Shown: positions 42,176 to 51,488 of the stretch, piece by piece
Numbering within the stretch: the first letter of the stretch is position 1
Layout: every line of letters begins with the position of its first letter
Assembly (NCBI GenBank): GCA_934169575.1
Contig: CAKPOA010000005.1
Span: 1 to 64,000 of the forward strand
Source: an uncultured Clostridia bacterium
Lineage (GTDB): Bacteria; Bacillota; Clostridia; TANB77; CAG-508
Direction of reading: 5' to 3'
Length of the DNA: 64,000 bases
Made by a program: the position numbers and the translations under genes
The notes under the pieces: generated by a model
Told to the model about the DNA's origin: nothing
Database searches by the model: none
The model's input: only the letters and a program-made list of their open reading frames with translations

Positions 42176-43883
42176 TTTTATCAGGCATTTCAATTCCTAA
42201 TAAATTTGCTCCTTGTTTTAAAACTTTTCCTGTTGCCAAAGTCAAAAATACTCTTGCATTTTGAATATTTTTATCATCACAAATAATCTTGTTTTCATTA
42301 TAAAAACTACTATAAGCTTTTGCTAAATCAAGTAAAAATCTAGCTAAAATAGAAGGCTCATTTTTTTCCGTTACTTGAATTAATACATTTTCAAAATTAT
42401 ACAATAATTTAATAATATTTAAACTATATTCATCTTTTAAAATATCAATGCAAACATCTTTAGCATTTGGCATTATTCCACTTTTTTCAATTACACTTTT
42501 TGTTCTAACATATGTATATTGTATATATGGACCTGTTTCACCTTGAAAATTCAATATTGTATTCCAGTCGAATATTTCATCTTTTAGTCTATTTGTTGAC
42601 AAATCATTAAAAATAACTGCACCAATTCCAACTTTTTTTGCAACATCATCTTTATTTTCTAAATCAGGATTTTTTTCCTCAATAATTTTCTTAGCTCTAT
42701 TTATAGCTTCATTTAATAAATCTTCAAGTTTTATAATATTTCCTTCTCTTGTTGACATTTTTCCTGTAGGCAATTGAACCATACCAAAAGGAACATGAAC
42801 AAGACCATCTATATATTTTTTATCTAGTCCTAAATATTTTGCTACTGCAAAGATTTGTTTAAAATGTAAAACTTGTTCATATGATGTAACATATATACTT
42901 TTATCATAATCATAAGTTCTTGCTCTATACATTAATGCTGCTAAATCTCTTGTAGCATATGTTGTTGAACCATTTGATTTTACAATTATACATGGTGTAT
43001 CAATTCCATCTGATTCTAAGTTAACAATTTTTGCCCCTTGTGAATCAGTTAATTTTCCATTTTTTTCTAAGATTTCAATGATTTCATTCATCTTATCAGC
43101 ATAAAAAGCTTCCCCATTCCAAGAATCAAATTTGCTTCCAAGTATATCATAAACCTTTTTAAATTCTTTTAAACTAAGATCTTTAAATTTTTGCCAAATT
43201 TCAACACAATAAGGTTCTCTATCTTCAAGCATCTTAAAATTGTCTCTACATTTTTCTAATACACCTTCATCTTCTTTACATAGCTGATTTATTCTTACAT
43301 AAATTTTTGTTAATTCATTAATTGGGTCATTTTCAATATCATATTCATTTCCCCATAATTTATAACCTTCAATAAGTTTACCAAATTGTGTTCCATAATC
43401 ACCTAAATGATTTACTCCTATAACATTAAATCCTAAGTATTTATATATATTATATAATGAGCCACCTATAACTGTTGAACGTAAATGCCCAATATGAAAA
43501 GGTTTTGCAATATTAGGAGCAGAATAATCTATTACAACATTTTTATTTTTTCCAAATTCAGATTTTCCATATTCTTTTTCACTACCAACTTTTTCTATAA
43601 CTTGTTTAATAAATAAATCTTTATTAATATAAAAATTCAAATAACCACCTACAACATCAACTTTTTCTATATTTGCTCCTAATTCATTATTTATATTAGC
43701 TTTTATTTCTGTTGCAATAATTTGAGGTGATTTTTTTAATGTTTTTGCAAGACGAAAACATGGAAAAGCATAATCTCCATTTTTACTATCTTTTGGTATC
43801 TCTATAAAAGATATTACATCATTTACATCAACATTTGTAATATCTGCAATTTTTTTTGCAATTTCTAATTTAAAATCTATCAT
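42171..43883 (-). CDS. argS: Arginyl-tRNA synthetase
   Basis: A class I synthetase of 570 residues that charges tRNA(Arg). The N-terminal Arg-specific domain (about 1-85) precedes the HIGH-type motif in SAPNIAKPFHIGHLRST. The KMSKS equivalent is KMSTREGN near 358, and the C-terminal DALR anticodon-binding domain ends at about 570. It is the last gene of a trpS-argS pair with a 9-base gap. The argS stop codon lies within the right arm of palindromic element copy 4, the only terminator-like structure nearby. Confidence 0.97.
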   Translation of the reverse strand: MIDFKLEIAKKIADITNVDVNDVISFIEIPKDSKNGDYAFPCFRLAKTLKKSPQIIATEIKANINNELGANIEKVDVVGGYLNFYINKDLFIKQVIEKVGSEKEYGKSEFGKNKNVVIDYSAPNIAKPFHIGHLRSTVIGGSLYNIYKYLGFNVIGVNHLGDYGTQFGKLIEGYKLWGNEYDIENDPINELTKIYVRINQLCKEDEGVLEKCRDNFKMLEDREPYCVEIWQKFKDLSLKEFKKVYDILGSKFDSWNGEAFYADKMNEIIEILEKNGKLTDSQGAKIVNLESDGIDTPCIIVKSNGSTTYATRDLAALMYRARTYDYDKSIYVTSYEQVLHFKQIFAVAKYLGLDKKYIDGLVHVPFGMVQLPTGKMSTREGNIIKLEDLLNEAINRAKKIIEEKNPDLENKDDVAKKVGIGAVIFNDLSTNRLKDEIFDWNTILNFQGETGPYIQYTYVRTKSVIEKSGIMPNAKDVCIDILKDEYSLNIIKLLYNFENVLIQVTEKNEPSILARFLLDLAKAYSSFYNENKIICDDKNIQNARVFLTLATGKVLKQGANLLGIEMPDKM

Positions 43884-43892
43884 CTTGTCCTC

Positions 43893-44897
43893 CTATTCAA
43901 AATAATCTAAATTCATTGCTTTTTTCACTTTTTTCATAGTTATTTTAGCTTCTTGTCTAGCATGCTCTGTACCTTCTTTTATTATTTTTTCAATTATCTC
44001 TGGATGTTTTTCATAATATGCTCTTTTTTCTCTCATTGGTCTTAAATATTCAATAATAATATTTGCAAGTTGTTTTTTACAAGCAACACATCCACGTGCA
44101 CCTTTTCTACATTCATTGCAAACTTTTTTACACTCTTCTTTTGGTGCAAACAAATTAAAATAATATGAAACCATACAAACATCTGGATTTCCCAAATCAT
44201 CTTTTCGAATTCTATTTGGGTCTGTTATAGCACTCATAACTTTTTTAGTGATTTCTTCCTCAGAATCTGAAATATATATGGCATTTCCAAGTGATTTTCC
44301 CATTTTGGCATTTCCATCTAATCCCTTAATTCTTTTGCCTTCAGAAAGCATAATTTCAGGTTCTCTTAAAATTTCTCCATATATGCTGTTAAATTTTCTT
44401 ACAATTTCTCTACATTGTTCAATTAATGGTTCTTGATCTTCTCCTGCTGGTACTAAATTACCATTTAAAACTGTGATATCAGCTGCCTGACTTACTGGAT
44501 ATCCTAAAAATCCATATGTTACACTTTCTCCAAAAACTTCTTTTTTTTGTGCTAATTCAGTTTTTACAGTAGGATTTCTCTCTAATCTTGCAATTGTAAC
44601 TAAATTAGAATAAAATACAGTTAACTCAGCTGTTTCAGGTATCATTGATTGAATATATATTGTGGATTTTTTAGGGTCAATTCCACAAGATAAATAATCA
44701 ATAATAAGTTCTCTAACATTTTTTCTAACCTTTTCCGGATTATTAAAATTATCTGTTAATGCTTGTACATCTGCAATCAAAATAAAAGTTTCATATTCAT
44801 TTTGTAATTTTACTCTATTGGCTAAAGAACCAAAATAATGACCTATATGAAGTCTACCTGTTGGTCTATCACCAGTTACTATTCTTTTTTTCTCCAT
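43893..44897 (-). CDS. trpS: Tryptophanyl-tRNA synthetase, possibly iron-sulfur type
   Basis: A class I synthetase of 334 residues with the HIGH-type motif GRLHIGHYFGSL and the KMSKS equivalent KMGKSLGN near 197. Near 240-275 it has a Cys-rich insert: a Cys in DVCMV, then 21 residues on the pattern C-x6-C-x2-C (NEC, GCVAC), close to the C-x22-C-x6-C-x2-C motif reported to bind a [4Fe-4S] cluster in Thermotoga TrpRS. No T-box or trp leader peptide is visible upstream; cysS precedes it by 37 bases. Confidence 0.96.
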   Translation of the reverse strand: MEKKRIVTGDRPTGRLHIGHYFGSLANRVKLQNEYETFILIADVQALTDNFNNPEKVRKNVRELIIDYLSCGIDPKKSTIYIQSMIPETAELTVFYSNLVTIARLERNPTVKTELAQKKEVFGESVTYGFLGYPVSQAADITVLNGNLVPAGEDQEPLIEQCREIVRKFNSIYGEILREPEIMLSEGKRIKGLDGNAKMGKSLGNAIYISDSEEEITKKVMSAITDPNRIRKDDLGNPDVCMVSYYFNLFAPKEECKKVCNECRKGARGCVACKKQLANIIIEYLRPMREKRAYYEKHPEIIEKIIKEGTEHARQEAKITMKKVKKAMNLDYFE

Positions 44898-44921
44898 TTA
44901 TAACACCCTTTCTTAAAATCA

Positions 44922-44945
44922 GAAAAGAGCAAAACTACTCTTTTC
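44922..44945 (-). terminator. Hairpin between cysS and trpS
   Basis: GAAAAGAG (44922-44929) pairs with CTCTTTTC (44938-44945), overlapping the cysS stop codon. The following T run is short, so it may be partial or act as an RNA-processing site. Confidence 0.45.
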
Positions 44946-46326
44946 CGCGTTTTATTATTTCATAGTTATTTTTATTATCTTTTATTATATACCCTTTTGA
45001 TAAAATCTCATCTCTAATTCTATCAGACTCAGACCAATTCTTTTCATTTCTTGCAACTTCTCTTTTTTCTGCAAGATTTATTATTTCTTCTGGTATTTTT
45101 TCTTTATCTTCTTTTTTGTCAATTTTAAGTCCTAATACAGTATCAAATTTAAGTAATAAATCAGCAAATTTTTTTGATTTATTTGGATTTTTGATAACTT
45201 CCCAAACAACACTCATTGCAAGAGGCATATTTAAATCATCATTTATTGCTTTATGAAAATTATTTTCATATTTCTGAATTATATCATCTGATACTTCATC
45301 ATTTCCTTCAAGATGTTTTTGATAACCATTTCTTAATTTTGAAAGTGCTTTTGAATTTGATTCAATCCCATCCCAAGTAAAATTAATTTTAAATCTATAA
45401 CTACTTGAATATGTAAATAATCTATATACTAGTGGATCATATCCTCTATTTTCAATATCTTTTATTAAATAAACATTACCTAAACTTTTAGACATTTTTC
45501 CACCATCTATAAGTAAATATTCACCATGCATCCAAAATCTTGCAGGATTTTTACCACAAGCACCTTTACTTTGTGCAATCTCATTTTCATGATGTGTTGG
45601 TATTAAATCAATTCCACCTGTATGAATATCAAAAGTTTCACCTAAATATTTTTGCCCCATTGCAGAACATTCTATATGCCATCCTGGGTAAGATAGCCCC
45701 CATGGACTTTCCCATTTCATAATATGATTTTCTGGTGCTTTTATCCATAAAGCAAAATCATATGGATTTCTTTTTTCAGAATCAACTTTTACTCTTGCAC
45801 CTGCTTTTTGCTCATCAAGATTAATCCCTGACAAAACACCATATTTATCTAATTTTGAAACATCAAAATATATCGCAGTAGAAGTTTCATAAGCATATCC
45901 ATTATCTATCAATTTTTTAACATATTCTATCATCTCTGGAATATGATCTGTTGCTTTACAAATTATTTCTGGTATTTCAATATTCAATTTTTCTAAATCT
46001 TCAAAAAATAATTTTGTATAATATTCAGCAATTTCTAGTGGCGATTTTTTCATCTCTTTTGCAGATTTAATCATTTTGTCTTCTCCCTCATCACCATCAG
46101 AAACTAAATGTCCAACATCTGTAATATTCATTACATGTTTTATTTTATAACCATTATATTTTAATACTCTTCTCAAAACATCTTGAAATATATTTGTTCT
46201 CATATTTCCAATTGTTGCATCTTTATAAACTGTAGGTCCGCAAGAATAAATGCGAACCTCATCTCCTTTTAATGGCTCAAACTTTTCTTTTTGTTTTGTT
46301 AAAGTATTATAAAAATATATATCCAT
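44935..46326 (-). CDS. cysS: Cysteinyl-tRNA synthetase
   Basis: A class I synthetase of 463 residues. It has the zinc-binding Cys in YSCGPTVY, the HIGH variant TIGNMRTNIF, the zinc ligands in WHIECSAM with HHENEIAQ, and KMSKSLGN near 268. The C-terminal part is the DALR-type anticodon domain. The gene is 8 bases after the penicillin-binding protein gene on the same strand. trpS and argS follow, so four genes probably form one transcript. Confidence 0.97.
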   Translation of the reverse strand: MDIYFYNTLTKQKEKFEPLKGDEVRIYSCGPTVYKDATIGNMRTNIFQDVLRRVLKYNGYKIKHVMNITDVGHLVSDGDEGEDKMIKSAKEMKKSPLEIAEYYTKLFFEDLEKLNIEIPEIICKATDHIPEMIEYVKKLIDNGYAYETSTAIYFDVSKLDKYGVLSGINLDEQKAGARVKVDSEKRNPYDFALWIKAPENHIMKWESPWGLSYPGWHIECSAMGQKYLGETFDIHTGGIDLIPTHHENEIAQSKGACGKNPARFWMHGEYLLIDGGKMSKSLGNVYLIKDIENRGYDPLVYRLFTYSSSYRFKINFTWDGIESNSKALSKLRNGYQKHLEGNDEVSDDIIQKYENNFHKAINDDLNMPLAMSVVWEVIKNPNKSKKFADLLLKFDTVLGLKIDKKEDKEKIPEEIINLAEKREVARNEKNWSESDRIRDEILSKGYIIKDNKNNYEIIKRGKE

Positions 46327-46334
46327 ATATCCTC

Positions 46335-49049
46335 CTAATTTTCTTCTTTATTTGAATCTTTTTCATTATCTTTATCTGTTTTTTCTGTTCCTTTATTATC
46401 ATCAACTGTATTATCTTTTAATGTATTATCAGTTTTATTTGTATTATCTTGTTTTTTATTTTCTGTAACAACAATTGTTCTTGTAGCTGTGACTGTTTCT
46501 TTTCTTGAGTTTGTTACTGTATATGTTACAGTATATGTTCCAGCTTTAGATGTATTTACATTTCCAGATATTAATATTTTATTTGTTAGATCTCCATCTA
46601 TACCATCTGTTACAGTAGCACCTTTTTCAGTATAAGTATCCCCAACTTTTAGATTTATTTTTTTATCACCATTTAATTTTATTTCTGTTTTTGCATCAGA
46701 ATTATTTTCTGATTTTGTACTATTTTTTGTATGTTCTGTACATTCTTTTGTAGGTGCTTTTCCTTTATTTGTAGAACCACTTCCACTTAAATTAGTCCAT
46801 AACCCTAAAGTTTCTTTTGGAATAGTATTTGAAAAATATTTTGTAATAACATTTGGGCAATATTCTGTAGCTAAATCTCCAGAATCTTCACATATTTTTA
46901 CACCACCTGATTTATTATCACATTCTGTTGGTTCATTTCCTTTTGCAAAAATTTCTTTATGTGTTGAACTACATTCATCTGTTGCTCTTAAACCAGTTTG
47001 ATCACATACATCAATTGTAACTATTCCATCTGGTTCTTTAAATTCTGATTTTGCTTTACCTTTATGTATAGAATTCATAATTGCACTATATATTTGACCA
47101 GCTGGACTTCTCCATTTTGAAACAACATATTCATTTTTATCAAAACCATACCATGTTGCAGCTGTATAATAATCTGTAAATCCACACATCCATCTATCAT
47201 AATGGTTATTAGTAGTACCTGTTTTTGCAGCCATATCTATTCCAGATATTTTACAATAATTTGCAGTACCATTTGATGAATTTACAACCGATTTTAATAA
47301 ATCCTTAAGAATATATGCATTTTGTTTAGAACATACCTCTGTTGTTTCTTGTTTAGGTTTTACAACAACATTTCCTTCTGAGTCTTCAACTTTTGTATAA
47401 AATAACGGTGTTCTATATACTCCATCATTTTCAATAGTAGCATATGCAGCTGCCATTTCAAGTGGACTTATACCTTTATTTAAACCACCTATTGCTACAG
47501 ATAATCCAACATCTTTAGAAGAATCTAATGTTGATATTCCCATTTTTTCTAAATAAGTTTTAGCAACAGGAACTGTAAGTTCTGCCATAATTTTTACAAA
47601 TGGTATATTTTGAGAAGTTGTAATTGCACTACGTACACTAATAATTCCTTTATATGCGCCTTCATCTTCTGGTCTATATTTTCCCTCTGGGAATTCTGTT
47701 GCACAATCATTATACATTGTTGAAGCAGTAATTATTTTTTCTTCTAATCCAGGTAAAACATCTGCTAAAGGTTTTATTGCTGAACCTGTTTGCCTCAAAC
47801 TTTGTGTTGCTCTATTTTGGCCTCTTGATGTAGTTTTTTCTCCAAGACCACCAACACACCCAACAACATAACCTGTTTCATTATCTATTACAACTGTTGC
47901 AGCTTGACTTTTTACATATTTTCCATCTTCATCTTTTGTCTTTTTAGATTTTTGAGCATATTTATCTCCATTATCTTCCATTACAGTTTCCATATCATTT
48001 TGAACATCTGTATTTTGTGTTGAATATATTGTAAGTCCACCACCATATACATATGTTTCAGCCATATCTTTTGACCAATTTTTCTCATCTGCAATATCAG
48101 ATATTACTTTTGTTATAGTTGCATCTGTATGATATGAATAAATTTTTCCTCTTTGTTTTGCTTGTTCAAATTCTATTCCATCATCAACTTCTTTACAAGA
48201 TTCGTCATATTGTTCCTGATTTATATAACCTAATTCAAGCATTTTACTTAAAACTGTTTTTGTTCTTTTATTGATTTTTTCTTTTTTATTACTATCTTCA
48301 TCATATCCATTATCACCATATGGATTATATGAATTTGGTGCATTATTAATTCCAGCTAAAAATGCACATTCAACAATATCTAAGTCTTTTGCAGATTTAT
48401 TAAAATAATATTCTGCTCCAACTCCAACTCCTGAATTTCCAGAACCAACAAAAATGATATTTAAATACATTTCTAAAATTTGTTCTTTAGATAGCATTTG
48501 TTCAATCTGATATGCTTTTGCCCATTCTTTAACTTTTCTTGCTACACCTTGAATACCACTTTTTTCATCATCTTTAGTTATGTTTTTAACTAATTGCTGT
48601 GTTATTGTACTTCCACCAAAAGATGAACTTCCAGCATGTGTAACATATGTAAAAATTGCTCCTGCAGTTCTTTTCATATCTACACCACTATGTTTATAAA
48701 ATCTTTCATCTTCAATTGCTACATATGCTTTTGGTAAATATTCAGACATTTCATCTAGTGTTATTATTTTTCTGTTTTCATTTCCACTTAATTCTGCAAG
48801 TACACTATTATCTGCATCTAAAATTTTTGAATTACCTGATATCAACAACTCTTCTTCTGATATTTCAAAATCTTGTCCCCATTTTCCATAAATCATCCCA
48901 ACAATAATACCAGTACCAACAACAATTAATATTACAATTAATAATATTATTAATTTTATTGCTAATGCTATTTTAGGATGTTTCTTTGAAAACTTTGCTT
49001 TTTTATTGCTATTTTTTTTGTTTGTTTTTTTTGTTTTATTATTTTTCAT
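46335..49049 (-). CDS. Class A penicillin-binding protein (PBP1a type) with Ig-like tail
   Basis: A bifunctional wall polymerase and cross-linker of 904 residues. After a Lys/Asn-rich cytoplasmic tail and one membrane helix (about 28-55) comes the GT51 domain with catalytic Glu113 in AIEDERFYKHSG and GGSTITQQLVKN. The transpeptidase domain has Ser423/Lys426 (TGSAIKPL), SQN and KTGT. Residues about 775-860 form an Ig-like/DUF5011-type domain (VGDTYTEKGATVTDGIDGD). The last 40 residues are a charged, disordered Asn/Lys/Asp tail. The nearest ribosome binding site is about 35 bases upstream, with a hairpin between it and the ATG. Confidence 0.95.
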   Translation of the reverse strand: MKNNKTKKTNKKNSNKKAKFSKKHPKIALAIKLIILLIVILIVVGTGIIVGMIYGKWGQDFEISEEELLISGNSKILDADNSVLAELSGNENRKIITLDEMSEYLPKAYVAIEDERFYKHSGVDMKRTAGAIFTYVTHAGSSSFGGSTITQQLVKNITKDDEKSGIQGVARKVKEWAKAYQIEQMLSKEQILEMYLNIIFVGSGNSGVGVGAEYYFNKSAKDLDIVECAFLAGINNAPNSYNPYGDNGYDEDSNKKEKINKRTKTVLSKMLELGYINQEQYDESCKEVDDGIEFEQAKQRGKIYSYHTDATITKVISDIADEKNWSKDMAETYVYGGGLTIYSTQNTDVQNDMETVMEDNGDKYAQKSKKTKDEDGKYVKSQAATVVIDNETGYVVGCVGGLGEKTTSRGQNRATQSLRQTGSAIKPLADVLPGLEEKIITASTMYNDCATEFPEGKYRPEDEGAYKGIISVRSAITTSQNIPFVKIMAELTVPVAKTYLEKMGISTLDSSKDVGLSVAIGGLNKGISPLEMAAAYATIENDGVYRTPLFYTKVEDSEGNVVVKPKQETTEVCSKQNAYILKDLLKSVVNSSNGTANYCKISGIDMAAKTGTTNNHYDRWMCGFTDYYTAATWYGFDKNEYVVSKWRSPAGQIYSAIMNSIHKGKAKSEFKEPDGIVTIDVCDQTGLRATDECSSTHKEIFAKGNEPTECDNKSGGVKICEDSGDLATEYCPNVITKYFSNTIPKETLGLWTNLSGSGSTNKGKAPTKECTEHTKNSTKSENNSDAKTEIKLNGDKKINLKVGDTYTEKGATVTDGIDGDLTNKILISGNVNTSKAGTYTVTYTVTNSRKETVTATRTIVVTENKKQDNTNKTDNTLKDNTVDDNKGTEKTDKDNEKDSNKEEN

Positions 49050-49061
49050 ATATTTATACTA

Positions 49062-49090
49062 TGCTAAACTTAATTTAGCAATCTCCTTTC
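49062..49090 (-). promoter_or_regulatory. Hairpin between ribosome binding site and start codon
   Basis: TGCTAAA (49062-49068) pairs with TTTAGCA (49074-49080). The GAAAGGAG site (49082-49090 region) directly abuts it upstream, and the ATG is 12 bases beyond the hairpin. If folded, the hairpin would bring the site within working distance of the start codon. Confidence 0.5.
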
Positions 49091-49105
49091 TTTTTACATG
49101 CTACT

Positions 49106-49134
49106 ATTATATTATATTTTTTCAAAAAATGCAA
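49106..49134 (-). promoter_or_regulatory. Predicted promoter of the PBP-cysS-trpS-argS unit
   Basis: TTGCAT (49129-49134) and TATAAT (49106-49111) have a 17-base spacer on the minus strand. The feoB stop codon lies within it. Confidence 0.65.
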
Positions 49135-50999
49135 TAGATAATAGCACTTAAAATCCAAGCCAAAAATATTTGGTAAAACACGGCAAATAGTGTTTTTTTC
49201 TTACTTTTTAATTCATTTTTCATTGCACTTATAGCAGCAAAACATGGAGCACTAAATAAATTAAAAACTATAAAACTATATGCAGAAACACTATTGAAAA
49301 ATCCAAAAGCAGTTTCTTTTGAAAATAACTGATTTTCTTGAAAGCCTGAAATTATAGCCATTGAAGAAATAACTTGTTCTTTTGCAATTAATCCTTGCAA
49401 AATAGATACTGTAGCCTCCCAACTATTAGTTCCAATTATCGGTTGAAAAATCCATGATATCTTTTTTCCTATTTGTGCTAATATACTTTCTTCAATATTT
49501 ATACCATATTTTAAATCAAATGAAAAACTAAGCAAAACCCATATTATTACTGATGCTAAAAATATAGTTGTACCAGCTCTTTTTACAAAAGACATTATTT
49601 TTTCTAACACATCTTTTATTACATATTTTAAATTTGGAAATTTATAATCTGGAAGTTCTGATATAAAGCTTGATGATGTATTTGCAAATACATATTTTCT
49701 CATAATACTACTACTTATAATTATTATAATTATTGATAAAAAATATAGTGAGCAACTAATCAATCCAGCATTTTTGCTGAAAAAATATCCTGTAAATAAT
49801 GCTATTATAGGTAATTTTGCACTACATGGTATAAATGGAACAAGTATTGTTGTCATGTTTTTTTCATCTTGATTTTCTATAATTTTTGTTGACATTATTC
49901 CAGGTACACTACAACCAGTTCCTAATATAAATGGTATTAAAGATTTTCCACTAAGACCGATTTTTCTAAATATTTTATCTAATAAAAAAGCAATTCTTGA
50001 CATATATCCTGATGTTTCTAATATAGAAATGCAAAAAAACAATATACACAATTGTGGTAAAAATTGCAATACAGTTGCAATTCCATTTAAAATCCCATCA
50101 CATATTAAACTTTTGAGCCAATCTGATGTATTAATATTTTTTAAACAATTTTCTATAACTACAATTATGTTATCAATTAGTTCATTTGTGAAATCAACTG
50201 TATATTTTCCGATTATTCCAACAGATAAAAAATAAATTCCAAACATAATTACTATAAAAATAGGAATTGCAAAAATCTTATTTAAAAAAATTTTATCTAA
50301 CAATTCTGTATTGCTTATCCATCTTTTTTTCTGAAAAAAACATTCTTTTTTTATTTTTGAAATATATTCATATCTTTGATATGCTATTTCTTCTTCTATT
50401 TCATCATTATTTGTTTCTAAAAATTTTATTGCTTTAGTTCTCTTATTTGTATCTTTTATATTATTTTCTGTTTTAAGAATTAATTCTTCTAAACTTTTGT
50501 TATAAATCTTTATTTTATATCTATATTCATAATTTTTTATATAACTTATTAAATCATCAATACCTGTATTTTTTAAAGCTGATATTTCACACACTTTTGT
50601 TCCAAGCATTTTTTCCAACTTATCTACATTAATTTTTATTTTCTTTTTTTCTAATATATCAACCATATTTAATGCAATTATCACATCACAATCTAATTCT
50701 AATAATTGTGTTGTAAGATATAAACTTCGTTCAAAACAGCTTGCATCAACAATATTTATAATCATATCAATATCATTATTTAAAATGTACTCACTTGTAA
50801 TTATTTCTTCACTACTATATGAATTTAAAGAATAAATTCCTGGCAAATCAATTAAATTAAAATCTGTTTGTTTTATAATTCCTTCTTTTTTTTCAATTGT
50901 TACACCTGGCCAATTTCCAATCTTTTGATTTAATCCTGTTAACAAGTTAAATAATGTTGTTTTTCCACAATTTTGATTTCCAACTAAACATATATTCAT
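49122..50999 (-). CDS. feoB: Ferrous iron transporter FeoB
   Basis: FeoB imports Fe2+ under anaerobic conditions. The product is 625 residues. The N-terminal G domain has G1 GNQNCGKTTLFN, G3 DLPGIYSL and G4 NMVD. A helical regulator domain follows, then a membrane part of about eight helices with two Gate repeats (FILGTGCSVPGIMSTK, then PFIPCSAKLPI). The family ranges from about 600 to 800 residues, so this is a short member. It follows feoA by 13 bases. Confidence 0.96.
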   Translation of the reverse strand: MNICLVGNQNCGKTTLFNLLTGLNQKIGNWPGVTIEKKEGIIKQTDFNLIDLPGIYSLNSYSSEEIITSEYILNNDIDMIINIVDASCFERSLYLTTQLLELDCDVIIALNMVDILEKKKIKINVDKLEKMLGTKVCEISALKNTGIDDLISYIKNYEYRYKIKIYNKSLEELILKTENNIKDTNKRTKAIKFLETNNDEIEEEIAYQRYEYISKIKKECFFQKKRWISNTELLDKIFLNKIFAIPIFIVIMFGIYFLSVGIIGKYTVDFTNELIDNIIVVIENCLKNINTSDWLKSLICDGILNGIATVLQFLPQLCILFFCISILETSGYMSRIAFLLDKIFRKIGLSGKSLIPFILGTGCSVPGIMSTKIIENQDEKNMTTILVPFIPCSAKLPIIALFTGYFFSKNAGLISCSLYFLSIIIIIISSSIMRKYVFANTSSSFISELPDYKFPNLKYVIKDVLEKIMSFVKRAGTTIFLASVIIWVLLSFSFDLKYGINIEESILAQIGKKISWIFQPIIGTNSWEATVSILQGLIAKEQVISSMAIISGFQENQLFSKETAFGFFNSVSAYSFIVFNLFSAPCFAAISAMKNELKSKKKTLFAVFYQIFLAWILSAIIYCIF

Positions 51000-51012
51000 A
51001 ATTTCTCCTTTA

Positions 51013-51243
51013 TTACATTTCTACAATAATTTTAGCTAAATCCTTTTTACTTACACAAATTTCATATCCCCTTAGTTCAATACTTACAGGGTCACCCATT
51101 GGTGCAATTTTCTTTATTTTTACTTTTGTTCCTTTTGTAAATCCCATATCAAGCAAATGTCTTTTTTTCTTTTTGTCATTAAATTCTAAACTTAAAATTA
51201 TTCCAGCTTGACCTCTTCTTAATTGTGATAAATTTAATTTCAT
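51013..51243 (-). CDS. feoA: Ferrous iron transport protein FeoA
   Basis: FeoA is a small SH3-fold cytoplasmic protein required for FeoB function. The product is 76 residues, with LDMGFTKGTKVKIKKIAPMGDPVSIELRGYEICVSKKDLAKI, shown here in parts: the LDMGF and GDPVSIELRGYE motifs are diagnostic. It is the first gene of feoAB. Palindromic element copy 5 occupies the upstream region, so its right-hand promoter elements overlap the repeat. Confidence 0.94.
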   Translation of the reverse strand: MKLNLSQLRRGQAGIILSLEFNDKKKKRHLLDMGFTKGTKVKIKKIAPMGDPVSIELRGYEICVSKKDLAKIIVEM

Positions 51244-51267
51244 AACTTACTCCTTGTATATTTTTTC

Positions 51268-51421
51268 TTATATAGCTAATATTATATTATTTTATGAATA
51301 CCGCGTAAGCGACCAAACGAACGAAGTGAGTGCGATTGGAGCAATTTTCATTATATTAATTTTTAATAAGAAAATTGCGACTGCAAGGTATGAAAAAAAT
51401 AATATAATATTAGCTATATAA
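51268..51421 (+). repeat. Palindromic dispersed element, copy 5
   Basis: The core is 51301-51385. Perfect 26-base arms lie at 51268-51293 and 51396-51421, with a sequence unlike any other copy. ATACC pairs with GGTAT at the base of the core, where copies 1-3 have ATACT/AGTAT. It sits between the RNHCP gene and feoA. Confidence 0.85.
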
Positions 51422-51458
51422 AAAGATTTTTATGATAATTAATTATATTCATATAAAT

Positions 51459-51488
51459 AAAAAAAATGACAGAGAAAAATTCCCTATC
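51459..51488 (-). terminator. Terminator of the RNHCP gene
   Basis: On the minus strand, GATAGGGAA pairs with TTCTCTGTC (with two G-U pairs) and is followed by eight T. The stem overlaps the stop codon. Confidence 0.7.

Noticed and set aside
49122..51243. Fur or FNR box before feoA
   Set aside because: The upstream region is taken up by element copy 5; no matching operator was seen.
4121..51421. CRISPR array or CRISPR-like repeat
   Set aside because: The five copies are thousands of bases apart, have long internal stems and no spacer pattern or cas genes.
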